Origin: Leptospira levettii
GTDB lineage: Bacteria > Spirochaetota > Leptospiria > Leptospirales > Leptospiraceae
Direction: 5' to 3'
Length of the DNA: 64,000 bases
Assembly (NCBI RefSeq): GCF_002812085.1
Contig: NZ_NPDM01000001.1
Coordinates: forward strand, 186,001 to 250,000
How positions within the stretch are numbered: position 1 is the first letter of the stretch; each line of letters starts with the position of its first letter. The position numbers and the translations under genes were made by a program. Below the pieces are notes generated by a model. That model did no database searches and was not told the origin of the DNA. It saw nothing but the letters and a program-made list of their open reading frames with translations. Shown here piece by piece: positions 36,281 to 44,842 of this stretch.

Positions 36281-37024
36281 CTACTTTTCCCTCTTTTGAT
36301 TTAGAATCCTGATACTTTCTTTTAGATCTAATTTTCCTTCATAAATGGCTTTACCTGTGATGGCACCAAACAATTTTCCATTCGTTTTTTCAAATAAAGT
36401 TACCAAATCTTCAGTTTTAGAAACCCCACCAGAAGCAACCAATTGTAAATCAGGAAACTCTGTAAGTAATTCAACGTACACATCTGTATTGGGTCCTTCC
36501 ATCATTCCATCTTTGGATATGTCCGTGAAAATTACATGGCGGACTCCCATACCATACATTGTCTTTAAAAAATCTTTGTATAAAATTCCAGAATTGGTTT
36601 CCCAACCTTTAGTTCTCACATAACCATTCTTAGCATCTACACCAATGACAATTCGATTTTGTCCAAATAATTCTAAACCTTTTTCGACAACTTTTGGATC
36701 TTCCACTGCAACAGTGCCTAAGATAAAACGTGAAACTCCAAGCCCATCATAAAATTTCATATTTTCGATGGAGCGAATTCCCCCACCTAGTTCAAGTTCG
36801 ACGGAGCATTCCTCTTTGATTTTTTTGATTGTTTTCCCATTTTCTGATTTTCCAGTTTTGGCTGCATTTAAATCCACTATATGGATGAGAGTTGCGCCCT
36901 GTTTTTCAAATACTTGGATCATTTTTTCGGGGGAAGAAGAATAAACAGTTTTTTTAGAGTAGTCTCCCTGTAATAGGCGGACTGCTTCATTGTCGAGTAA
37001 GTCAATTGCTGGTAATACTAACAT
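36281..37024 (-). CDS. hisA: ProFAR isomerase HisA
   Basis: The 247-aa enzyme catalyses the fourth step of histidine synthesis. The TIM barrel shows catalytic Asp in PAIDLLDNEAVRL (D8), GGGIRSIENM and FTDISKDGMMEGPN. The start overlaps the stop of hisH by one base. Length is normal. Confidence 0.96.
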   Translation of the reverse strand: MLVLPAIDLLDNEAVRLLQGDYSKKTVYSSSPEKMIQVFEKQGATLIHIVDLNAAKTGKSENGKTIKKIKEECSVELELGGGIRSIENMKFYDGLGVSRFILGTVAVEDPKVVEKGLELFGQNRIVIGVDAKNGYVRTKGWETNSGILYKDFLKTMYGMGVRHVIFTDISKDGMMEGPNTDVYVELLTEFPDLQLVASGGVSKTEDLVTLFEKTNGKLFGAITGKAIYEGKLDLKESIRILNQKREK

Positions 37025-37650
37025 TAGAGTTCGATAAAGTTTTTTAGGATTCCAAGTCCAATTTTGTCTGATTTTTCTGGATGGAATTGAGTTCCAAAAA
37101 TTGTTTCCTTTTCAACTACGGCCGGGAACGATTCTCCATAATAATGGCAGTTAGCTGTTATATCCAAACGATCAACACCAACAGGTCTATAGGAATGAAT
37201 GAAGTACATAAAGGATTCGTTTGGAATTCCCTTTAGGAGTTTTGTATTTTTTTGTTTTATATCAAAGAGTTTGTTCCATCCCATATGAGGAACCTTGAGA
37301 TTGGGTTTACCTTCAAACTTTCTGATTTTGCCTCTGATGAGCCCTAACCCAGGTATTGTAGAACCAATTTTATTAGTCTCATCTGAATCTTCAAATAACA
37401 CTTGATAACCGATACATATACCAAATAAATATTTTTTTGCGGCAATATGCTCTTTGATAATAGAAACAAATCCTAACTCATTTAGATTTTGCATCGCTTT
37501 GTCAAAATGTCCGTCACCCGGTAAAATGATTTTATCTGCTGATTTTACTTTGTTTGGATCGTTAGTAAAAACAAAATCATCAGTATACAATGAAACTGCT
37601 TTTAATAAGGAATGGATATTCCCCATTCCAAAATCTAAAACAGCAATCAC
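37024..37650 (-). CDS. hisH: imidazole glycerol phosphate synthase amidotransferase HisH
   Basis: The 208-aa glutaminase subunit supplies ammonia to HisF. Catalytic Cys lies in [12 protein letters not shown] (usually GICLGMQ), and His and Glu in GTQFHPEKS. hisF itself is not in the window. It overlaps hisB by 4 bp. Confidence 0.96.
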   Translation of the reverse strand: MIAVLDFGMGNIHSLLKAVSLYTDDFVFTNDPNKVKSADKIILPGDGHFDKAMQNLNELGFVSIIKEHIAAKKYLFGICIGYQVLFEDSDETNKIGSTIPGLGLIRGKIRKFEGKPNLKVPHMGWNKLFDIKQKNTKLLKGIPNESFMYFIHSYRPVGVDRLDITANCHYYGESFPAVVEKETIFGTQFHPEKSDKIGLGILKNFIEL

Positions 37651-38240
37651 TCGAGCATTCCTTTAGTGGAAGGAATTTGGTCTTTGGCACTGGAATCAAT
37701 CGAAATTGCTTGGCGTAATGCTTTTCCTAAGGCTTTAAAGATGGATTCGTGGATGTGGTGTCTGTTTTCACCGTAATGTACCACAACATGAAGGTTCATT
37801 TTTGCGTTAAGTGCTAGTTTTTGTAAAAACTCTAACGTTAGTTCGGCGTCGTAGATTCCAAACTTTCCATCAAGTTGTGGTCCCGTATACTTAAAATAAA
37901 ATCTTCCACCCAAGTCAACTGCTACAGTGGTTAGAACTTCATCCATCGGAAGAGTGAAATTTCCATACCGAAAGATTCCTTTTTTGTCCCCGAGTTGGTT
38001 GTGGATCATTTGTCCAAGTAAAATGGCTGTGTCTTCCACGGAATGGTGGCAATCAATACCAATATCCCCGCGAAGTTTTAAGTCCATATCGATGAGACCG
38101 TGTTTGGCAATATGAGAGAGCATATGCTCGAAAAAAGGGATTTCTGTATCGAATGAATAAACACCACTGCCTCGGAGGTTTAGGTCCAAGCGGATGTCCG
38201 TTTCGGATGTTTTTCTGGATTCCACCATATTCCTAAGCAT
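37647..38240 (-). CDS. hisB: imidazoleglycerol-phosphate dehydratase HisB
   Basis: The 197-aa manganese enzyme dehydrates IGP. The metal ligands are seen in [23 protein letters not shown] and [14 protein letters not shown]. It is the single-function form without a phosphatase. The true start may be the internal MVESRK at 38228. It leads the hisB-hisH-hisA-VKOR operon. Confidence 0.96.
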   Translation of the reverse strand: MLRNMVESRKTSETDIRLDLNLRGSGVYSFDTEIPFFEHMLSHIAKHGLIDMDLKLRGDIGIDCHHSVEDTAILLGQMIHNQLGDKKGIFRYGNFTLPMDEVLTTVAVDLGGRFYFKYTGPQLDGKFGIYDAELTLEFLQKLALNAKMNLHVVVHYGENRHHIHESIFKALGKALRQAISIDSSAKDQIPSTKGMLE

Positions 38241-38282
38241 GTTTGGTAGAAAACCCTGATGTCAAGAGAGAATGTAAACGAT

Positions 38283-38441
38283 TTAGGAAGCGAGGCTCAA
38301 AACACCTACCAAATTATAACCAATAAATACCCAAAAACAATAAACCAATGCTACCAAAACAAAAACCAAAATCCGTTTCCAACGTGAGTCCAAATATGTC
38401 CCTCTATGGGAACTAACAAACCAATCAAAAATCCTTCTCAA
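38283..38441 (-). CDS. possible small membrane protein
   Basis: A 52-codon frame starting with TTG at 38441 encodes a basic N-terminus with SHRGTYLDSRWKR followed by one strong hydrophobic segment (about residues 24-50, ILVFVLVALVYCFWVFIGYN) and ends near hisB. It lies 41 bp after the stop of the 155-aa gene upstream, so it could be co-transcribed. The start is weak: an AAGGA lies about 19 bases upstream. It could be a chance frame. Confidence 0.4.
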   Translation of the reverse strand: MRRIFDWFVSSHRGTYLDSRWKRILVFVLVALVYCFWVFIGYNLVGVLSLAS

Positions 38442-38482
38442 TTTTTTAGGGAAATCCGATCCTTTTTTCTAAAATTTCCAAT

Positions 38483-38950
38483 TTATTTTCCAAACCTTTG
38501 GTTGAACATGCGGATGAGTTCAGAGATCGAATCTTCCACATATTTAAAGTGTTTCGGTTTCATAGGATCGAGAGGCATCATGTCATGGATTTTTTTATAA
38601 CGATCGAAGGATTCACGAATGTATTCCATATACTTTTGGCTCGTGATTCCATATCGTTTGAAAATCGCTTCGTTTTCGACAAACATTCGTTTGAATTCAT
38701 CGGCATAATTGCCATCATTCAAAAAATAATACCGCAAATCTGATTTTGCCTGAGAAAAGGCGATATCGATATTCGTGATGAATTTGGAAGATTTGGAAGT
38801 CTCTGTGACAACTTGGCTCTGTGAGGACAATTTAGAGGCTGCTTGTTCGATTGCCTTCTGTTCGGAAACTCGTTTTTCCTTTTCGAAGTCTTTTGCTAAT
38901 TTTTCGCGTTTTAATACCTCATCCACAGAGGACTTTTTTTCTTCAGGCAT
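38483..38950 (-). CDS. hypothetical protein
   Basis: The 155-aa soluble protein is highly charged and mostly helical. A lysine- and glutamate-rich N-terminus (about 1-50), probably disordered or coiled, leads to a C-terminal part rich in aromatic residues (QAKSDLRYYFLNDGNYADEF; QKYMEYIRESFDRYKK). No signal or membrane segment. It follows the rhomboid gene by 49 bp on the same strand. No family was recognised. Confidence 0.7.
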   Translation of the reverse strand: MPEEKKSSVDEVLKREKLAKDFEKEKRVSEQKAIEQAASKLSSQSQVVTETSKSSKFITNIDIAFSQAKSDLRYYFLNDGNYADEFKRMFVENEAIFKRYGITSQKYMEYIRESFDRYKKIHDMMPLDPMKPKHFKYVEDSISELIRMFNQRFGK

Positions 38951-38999
38951 AGTTTCATTATCCCCATCTCAAATGAGTGTCAAGAAATTAGACGAAAAA

Positions 39000-39953
39000 T
39001 TATTCCTGAACCTTTCGTAAGGCACAATTTGGCAACCACTCACACCGTAAACAAATCGGATCTTCGGTATTATACGTAGAAGGAGGGCAAATATTAGCGT
39101 TTTCCACTTGTAATGGTTGTAAATAATGAATCACCGAAGTTCGATCTTTTTTAGATTCAATTTGTCGTAAGACAGTTTCATTGAGTTTTTTTTGGTCCAA
39201 AAACAAATCTTCCACAGGCACCACTTTTGGTTTTTGTTGTGGGATTGATTCCGATTGCCTAGATGATTCCCATTCCATTCCAGGAAGGTATGGTAATGTT
39301 GTTGGTAAAAATTGTTTGGGAAAAAGTTTCACAAGTAACCAAGCAGTCATTGCACCACCCAAATGGCAGGTATTCGAAATGGGTGCATTTCCAAATTGGG
39401 AAATCAAATATCCAATCACAAGAGATACCCATACAGCATTTTTTGCCTTCACAGGGAAAATGAATAATAACAATTCTGCATTCGGATAGAATAGACCGAA
39501 TAACGCAAGTAAGCCGAAAACTGCACCTGAGGCACCAATTGTTTGTGAGGTCATGGATTCTAATACAGAAATTCCGCCACCTAACATAACGTTCAGATAT
39601 GCTGAACCTACTACAAAAATACCTGCACCAATCTGAGATAAAAAGTATAAAATGATAAACTTCGATTTCCCAATGATCGGTATGATGTTACTCCCTAACA
39701 TGTACATTGCATACATATTAAACAAAAGATGGATAGGTAATAATCCAACCTCGTGTAAAAATCCATAAGTCAATATTTGCCAAATTTCTCCACTGAGTAC
39801 GAAGTCAGGAGTGAGTCCAAATCGAAAGATCAATTGTTGGTTTGCGAAGTATTGTAAAAAAAAGATAAAACAATTGAGGATTAAAATTACATTTAAAGGA
39901 TGAAGGATCGGATTCCCGAACAAACTAGGGCCCTGGCTTCGATTTCTACTCAT
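39000..39953 (-). CDS. rhomboid-family intramembrane serine protease with C-terminal Cys cluster
   Basis: The 317-aa protein has six membrane helices in the first 210 residues. Catalytic Ser142 lies in GASGAVFG and His197 in TCHLGGAM; the HLLFNMYAMYMLG stretch is the usual L1/TM2 motif. After a linker, the C-terminus carries C289, C301, C304 and C310 (C-x11-C-x2-C-x5-C), which could bind zinc or an Fe-S cluster. Such a tail is not part of standard rhomboids. The family cleaves membrane proteins within the bilayer. Confidence 0.88.
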   Translation of the reverse strand: MSRNRSQGPSLFGNPILHPLNVILILNCFIFFLQYFANQQLIFRFGLTPDFVLSGEIWQILTYGFLHEVGLLPIHLLFNMYAMYMLGSNIIPIIGKSKFIILYFLSQIGAGIFVVGSAYLNVMLGGGISVLESMTSQTIGASGAVFGLLALFGLFYPNAELLLFIFPVKAKNAVWVSLVIGYLISQFGNAPISNTCHLGGAMTAWLLVKLFPKQFLPTTLPYLPGMEWESSRQSESIPQQKPKVVPVEDLFLDQKKLNETVLRQIESKKDRTSVIHYLQPLQVENANICPPSTYNTEDPICLRCEWLPNCALRKVQE

Positions 39954-39996
39954 GGTACTTCCAAAATTTAGAGTCTAGGGAAAGAAACAAGGGAAA

Positions 39997-40028
39997 TAAA
40001 AAAAGGGGGAATCCTTTCGGAAGCCCCC
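39997..40028 (-). terminator. rho-independent terminator for the FNR/CRP gene
   Basis: On the minus strand: GGGGG stem, inner CTTCC/GGATT part with two mismatches, GAAA loop, CCCCC and a T run. Confidence 0.7.
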
Positions 40029-40038
40029 CGGGAGTGAT

Positions 40039-40140
40039 TTAAGGTAAAATCAGGCAACAGACCCTACCTTGATTATCAATCACTTCTACCATCGGAAAAC
40101 CTTGGCTCTTGCTTAATAGTTGGGAGAAAAATTTAGGCAA
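40039..40140 (-). CDS. possible 33-aa peptide coupled to the FNR/CRP gene
   Basis: A TTG codon overlaps the end of the regulator gene and opens a 33-codon frame that ends just before the terminator. The last part reads MVEVIDNQGRVCCLILP with two adjacent cysteines. No ribosome-binding site was seen, so this is speculative. An internal ATG at 40092 would give 17 residues. Confidence 0.25.
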   Translation of the reverse strand: MPKFFSQLLSKSQGFPMVEVIDNQGRVCCLILP

Positions 40141-40831
40141 TTTTTGAGAGAGAATACAACGCATCTCTGTTCAGAATGTCGATGCGGTTTTTGTCGACGG
40201 AGATAAATTCTCTGGCTTTGAGATCCGAAAGCGCGCGTACCAAGGTTTCCGTTTTTGTACCAATAAATGTAGCAAGTACATCCCTTGTGACTTTTAATTC
40301 CACATGGTTTTTGCGTCCTTGTGCATTGTCCAAAACGATGAGGATCTCTGCTAATTTTTCATGGACTTGTTTGGTCCCGAGGGAAACCACATGTTCTTCC
40401 ATCTCACGCCACTCTTTGGCCATTTGGCGGAATACTTCTTTTTGGAAATTACTATCGTCTTTGACAAGAGCATCAATGAGAGCACCCGTGATGTAACAAG
40501 CGTGAGTGTCTTCTACAGCGACAACATTATGATGGGAAATGGAATCAGAAATACAATCGCGAAAACCTACCCAATCACCAGGCCCACTCAAACGAAGGGT
40601 TTGTTCTTTTCCACTGGCGAGTTGCACATAACTGCGTACGAGTCCTGATTTGATGAAAAAAAATCCTTCGGCCTTTACACCTGCAGTGACGAGGTGTTTG
40701 CCACGAGGGAAGATCGTAAAATCTTTCCCTGCATTGATTCGTTCAATTGTTTCATGGGCTGCACAATGGAGCACATTATGATTTTTATAATCACATAAAA
40801 AACAATCAGGATTGAGAGGAAGGTCAGACAT
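40133..40831 (-). CDS. CRP/FNR-family regulator with N-terminal cysteines
   Basis: The 232-aa protein (ATG at 40831; an in-frame TTG lies at 40873) has a cyclic-nucleotide-binding-type beta roll (about 30-130) and a helix-turn-helix (RDVLATFIGTKTETLVRALSDLKA). The N-terminus holds C10, C13 and C23 (C-x2-C-x9-C), and C93 lies in the middle (RDCIS). Such a set resembles FNR, which binds an oxygen-sensitive 4Fe-4S cluster, although the spacing differs. The recognition helix keeps the E and R of FNR-type binding. It may sense oxygen or nitric oxide. Confidence 0.85.
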   Translation of the reverse strand: MSDLPLNPDCFLCDYKNHNVLHCAAHETIERINAGKDFTIFPRGKHLVTAGVKAEGFFFIKSGLVRSYVQLASGKEQTLRLSGPGDWVGFRDCISDSISHHNVVAVEDTHACYITGALIDALVKDDSNFQKEVFRQMAKEWREMEEHVVSLGTKQVHEKLAEILIVLDNAQGRKNHVELKVTRDVLATFIGTKTETLVRALSDLKAREFISVDKNRIDILNRDALYSLSKIA

Positions 40832-40896
40832 CGAACTTTTATGTAACCCCTTACCAGTCGCTTGTCGAGACAAAATTTTAGAAACTTTCTAAAATT

Positions 40897-41715
40897 TTAT
40901 TTACCCTTAAATTTAGGATCTCGTTTTTCTATAATACTCTGGATGGTCTCTTTAAAGTCATCTGAGATAAAGTTTCGCGCTTGGGATTCCGCTTCTTTTT
41001 TTAATGCTGAATCCAACTGTTTCCAAGAGTACAAATTTTGTTTGAGTTCTTGTAAGGCAAGTGGTGCTGCTTTTGATAAGGAAAGGGCAAGTTCCATCGC
41101 ACGTTCATACACAGATGATTTGGGAACAGCATCCAAGGCAAGATTCCACTCTTTTGCCAACTCCCCGTTAAATGTTTCACCTGTGAGGAGTAATCTACCA
41201 CCTAAACTTTTTCCCAGAAGTTCTGGGGCAAGGAAACTCGATCCCATCCCTGGGTGGATCCCCAAACGGACAAAATTAAACGAATACTTCCCATCACTTG
41301 CAAAAATACGTAAGTCACATCCAAACGTTAAGGAAAGACCTGCACCAATTGCATGTCCATTCACGGCAGCAATGACAGGAACAGGAAGTTTTCGCACAGA
41401 TAAAAAGAAACCATAGAACTTTCTCATATCACGTCTGTTTTGTGAAAAACTTTTCTCTGAAAATGATCGTAATAAATTCAAATCACCACCTGCGCAGAAT
41501 ACATCATTTCGACCAGAGATGATAACGGCTCTCGGTAATTTTTTTTGTTTGCGTATGGAATGAATGAGATGGGAAAACTCTTCTCCCATTTTCCATGTCA
41601 TGGAATTACGGGAAGAAGGATTGTTTAAGAAGATGGAAAGGATGGTTCCATCTTCTGTTTCACGGGATTCTATTTCTAGGAATTCATACTCTTTGGCTTC
41701 AAATCGCGATTTCAT
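40897..41715 (-). CDS. enoyl-CoA hydratase/isomerase family protein
   Basis: The 272-aa protein has the crotonase fold: ISGRNDVFCAGGDLNLL (CoA and oxyanion site) and AAVNGHAIGAGLSLTFGCDLRIF. The positions of the two catalytic acids of enoyl-CoA hydratase fall in NFVRLGIHPGMGSS, where no Glu or Asp is present, so hydratase activity is doubtful. Its start overlaps the end of the upstream gene by 17 bp. Another reaction of the family or a lost activity are both possible. Confidence 0.82.
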   Translation of the reverse strand: MKSRFEAKEYEFLEIESRETEDGTILSIFLNNPSSRNSMTWKMGEEFSHLIHSIRKQKKLPRAVIISGRNDVFCAGGDLNLLRSFSEKSFSQNRRDMRKFYGFFLSVRKLPVPVIAAVNGHAIGAGLSLTFGCDLRIFASDGKYSFNFVRLGIHPGMGSSFLAPELLGKSLGGRLLLTGETFNGELAKEWNLALDAVPKSSVYERAMELALSLSKAAPLALQELKQNLYSWKQLDSALKKEAESQARNFISDDFKETIQSIIEKRDPKFKGK

Positions 41716-42265
41716 CTATCTGAAAGGATTCGTACCAGGCTTTATCTTGTAAAGATAAAGGTTTATTCCCAATTTCCATATTTTCAAAGTAATTGAGTAA
41801 AATTTCTAAGTGTTGGCTTTCCAAATTTTTATTTGGTAAAACTGAGTCTATGCCTTTGCTAAACAAAACATCAGCTCTGATTTTGTCTTTGTAGTGGTCT
41901 GGTTTTCCAGAAAAAATCAAATGGGAAGAAATCAAATCAAATCGGATTGTATCGATGATCCTGCGAAGTGAATCTTCTGATTCTAAGTAATAACGGGATG
42001 CAACTTCTGTTTGGAAATAATCACCCCATGTGATGAGATCAGGGAGAGATCCAGTTTTTTCCAAAATTTTCTTTTGGGCCTCTTCATCAGTATACAAACA
42101 CCCTGCAAATCGTTCCACTATGGAATGCAGTTCCGACAGAATGGCTACCTTTTCAGGACTTAGGAGTCCTTGTCGGATCATTGGCATCAGCTCAGGATTT
42201 ACATGTTTGGGGAGAGTTAGTTCCATATACTTCCCATTTCGGCGGATTCTGTCGTTTTCTGGCAT
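41699..42265 (-). CDS. hypothetical protein
   Basis: The 188-aa soluble protein is mostly helical. It contains LPKHVNPELMPMIRQGLLSPEKV, a single cysteine (C57) and GDYFQTEVASRYYLESEDSLRRIIDTI. It overlaps the crotonase gene and is divergent from the DUF1577 gene (53 bp between starts). No family was recognised. Confidence 0.7.
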   Translation of the reverse strand: MPENDRIRRNGKYMELTLPKHVNPELMPMIRQGLLSPEKVAILSELHSIVERFAGCLYTDEEAQKKILEKTGSLPDLITWGDYFQTEVASRYYLESEDSLRRIIDTIRFDLISSHLIFSGKPDHYKDKIRADVLFSKGIDSVLPNKNLESQHLEILLNYFENMEIGNKPLSLQDKAWYESFQIDEIAI

Positions 42266-42318
42266 ATTTTCTCTACCAGAAAATCAGTTTTGGACCTCTA
42301 AAAATCGATAATTTTAGT

Positions 42319-43608
42319 ATGGCAATCGGCAGAACGGATTCGATGCAGGAACTCATCACGATTTTAGAATCGTTATTCGATGAGACGATTATTGGATCCG
42401 ATGTCAATATTGTTAAACACCTCTTTTATTACTTAAAAGCTGACAACAGAGAGTTTGAATTTATCTATGAAGAGGATAACTTAGTCGCTGCCGTTGAGGA
42501 AATTGAAGCTCATACAGTCACTCTCATGATCCCTGACCTCGTCGAAAAAGGTTCCCGCAGAGCCCGCGTTCGATTTGAGGTAATGAACATCAATTATCAG
42601 TTTGAAGTTGTCATCCTTGATATCCAAAAAGACCAAATTGTCATCAAAACTCCGACGGAGTTGCAATCATACCAGCTAAGAACGAATAAACGGATCCCCG
42701 TAGATGATTTGTTCATGAATTTTATCATTCTCTTTCGAAGTTTGTCGGGAGGGTCAAGGGAAGTTGGGAAAAACCTTTATGCAGAAAGCAGGTTCCCTCA
42801 CCTAATGAAGGAAGTACGAAAAGATAGACCTGACAGTAAACTCATCAATATTATGTTAACTGAGGCAATCGAAAGAATTTCCAAAGACTATGAAATTCAT
42901 TTTTACAAAGAAGATGAAAAATTAAACGAATTTGATGATTTTACTAAAAAAACAATTCTTCGCACCGGGAAAACGATCTACATCCCTGATTGTAATCGGA
43001 TCACCTCTTATATCAATGAGCCAAAAGATGATGTGTTATTTAATTATTTTTCGGAACACAAGGAGATGGCAAAGGAATTAGGCGATGAATTTGCTTTGGA
43101 TTTTTTTGAATCCATGAGAAAACACGAGTCCAGAAATTTCTATGTTTCTTATATCATTACACCAATCCGATTGTACGAAGATGTTGTGGGTTATATCAAA
43201 GTGTATTCCACTGCAATGGAACGATTTACAATTTCACAAAACCAAGCCATTTATATTTTTGAATTGGCTGAAATCATCAGCTATGTATTCACAAAAATTG
43301 CGATTCAGTATGGAAGTTATGAAACCATGCAATCCACAACCAAAGTTGTCGACATATCATTGGATGGTTTACTTTTTGAAATCTATGACAAACGATTGTT
43401 TCATTATTTAAAACGACACAATATCATCAAAATGTTTATCCCATTAAATAAAGAAAGGACCATGATCCTAAGGGGTGAAATCATTCGTTTTTTAGATAAA
43501 GGAGATCACTACCATCTAGGTGTGAACTATTTTAGCTCAGCACCAGACGATATGTTGTTTTTAGAATCTTATTTATTTGAAAAAAGTATGAAAATACTTT
43601 CAGAGTAA
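42319..43608 (+). CDS. DUF1577 protein with split PilZ signature
   Basis: The 429-aa protein (ATG at 42319) has three parts. Residues 40-115 form a beta-rich domain (YcgR-N-like). A PilZ RxxxR motif follows at 121-125 (RTNKR). About 200 residues resembling a GAF fold (FTKKTILRTGKTIYIPDCN; SYIITPIRLYEDVVGYIKVY) are next. The second PilZ motif, DISLDG (345-350), is then present. PilZ domains bind cyclic di-GMP. The layout suggests a PilZ domain interrupted by a GAF-like module, or two separate halves that come together. The DUF1577 name is from memory and the family is largely Leptospira-specific. Confidence 0.75.
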   Translation: MAIGRTDSMQELITILESLFDETIIGSDVNIVKHLFYYLKADNREFEFIYEEDNLVAAVEEIEAHTVTLMIPDLVEKGSRRARVRFEVMNINYQFEVVILDIQKDQIVIKTPTELQSYQLRTNKRIPVDDLFMNFIILFRSLSGGSREVGKNLYAESRFPHLMKEVRKDRPDSKLINIMLTEAIERISKDYEIHFYKEDEKLNEFDDFTKKTILRTGKTIYIPDCNRITSYINEPKDDVLFNYFSEHKEMAKELGDEFALDFFESMRKHESRNFYVSYIITPIRLYEDVVGYIKVYSTAMERFTISQNQAIYIFELAEIISYVFTKIAIQYGSYETMQSTTKVVDISLDGLLFEIYDKRLFHYLKRHNIIKMFIPLNKERTMILRGEIIRFLDKGDHYHLGVNYFSSAPDDMLFLESYLFEKSMKILSE

Positions 43609-44763
43609 TCCAGATTGTTTTTCAGCAAGCCGAATTGCATTGAGTAAATCTTCCGACAAGGTAGTTTCGCCAGTATAATACAATCGCAAAAGTTTACCGT
43701 GTTCTACAAGTTTGGATCGATATGTGGTTTCTTCATTGGTTCCTCTTGTTTCTTTCCAACGTAAATTGTAAAACTCACATGCTAATTTATGTAGGTAATA
43801 GTCTGATTTTCTAAGAGAGTAAGCTTTGTTCAAAAATTCTTCTGAACGACTGGCAAGTTCATCCCTTGTTTTGCGAAGATCAACTGTATTCCCAGCTAAA
43901 TTTGTATGTAATAAACTTAAGTAAGTCACTTCAAAACTATACAACCAAACTTCGTATATTTTTGGATATAATGTACGTGCTTCTTTTGCTACCTGTGGCA
44001 TCAGTTCTAATTGTTTTTTATTTTCTTTCCCTTCCACTTTGAAATAAAAAGTCAAAAACCGTAAATAGTCTACAAGGAATAACAAACGTTCTTGGGGATT
44101 CGAAAATCGTTCTCTATTTTTCCAAGCCATGGAATATTCAAAGGCAGTTGATACATACCCTTCTCCATCTTTCCAATGGGCTTTTCCTAACGCATAATGT
44201 AAATCAGGTGAACTTTGATCTAAAGATACAGCATGTTTGTATTTGCGAAGGGCTTCATCCATTTGGCCTTTCGCAAAATAATGATCACCTTGTTTTTTTG
44301 CGATAAATGCTTCTTCATACTTAGTCGTATCGAGCATCCTTGCAGCCGTGACTGGCCTATCTTCGATCAAACGAAGGTAACCTTCCCCACGCACCTGCCA
44401 TCCAAAAAAAGTAGTGAGGTATACAGATTTAACAGTGATCATTCCCACGATGTTAGCATCACGAAACGTTTTGTGGTCTTGGTTTTTCTCGAGTAAATAT
44501 AAGGTTTGGCCAACTCGAATGCCTTTTGGATCTGCCACTTTGATTGTGACAGTGTCTGGCCTTGTATCTACTTCTAATTCTTGTGAGAGTTTATCAACTT
44601 CGTAAAAACTCGCTTTTTCAATCCCAACCACTTCCCCCACAACAATCATACGAAGTGGATCTAAAGAGGATTGGCTTCGAAAGGCAAATGCCATACGATC
44701 AGATGGTGACTGCGCAAACAGAAACGATACGAATAAAAATGGAAAAATGAAGGGCCGAACCAT
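43600..44763 (-). CDS. exported TPR-containing protein
   Basis: The 387-aa protein has a signal peptide (FIFPFLFVSFLFAQ) and a beta-rich N-terminal domain (VVGEVVGIEKASFYEVD; IRVGQTLYLLEKN). One or two tetratricopeptide repeats follow (HYFAKGQMDEALRKYKHAVSLDQSSPDLHYALGKAHW), then helical repeats. The domain after the signal may be an SH3-like or FlgA-like fold, but this is a guess. It converges with the DUF1577 gene, overlapping by 9 bp. Location is probably the periplasm; partners are unknown. Confidence 0.75.
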   Translation of the reverse strand: MVRPFIFPFLFVSFLFAQSPSDRMAFAFRSQSSLDPLRMIVVGEVVGIEKASFYEVDKLSQELEVDTRPDTVTIKVADPKGIRVGQTLYLLEKNQDHKTFRDANIVGMITVKSVYLTTFFGWQVRGEGYLRLIEDRPVTAARMLDTTKYEEAFIAKKQGDHYFAKGQMDEALRKYKHAVSLDQSSPDLHYALGKAHWKDGEGYVSTAFEYSMAWKNRERFSNPQERLLFLVDYLRFLTFYFKVEGKENKKQLELMPQVAKEARTLYPKIYEVWLYSFEVTYLSLLHTNLAGNTVDLRKTRDELASRSEEFLNKAYSLRKSDYYLHKLACEFYNLRWKETRGTNEETTYRSKLVEHGKLLRLYYTGETTLSEDLLNAIRLAEKQSGLL

Positions 44764-44842
44764 CTAATGTAAGAATCGACCAAAACAAAAATGGGAAGAG
44801 AAGAAAATTGAAACCCTACCCAAATGGATAGGGAAAAAACAC

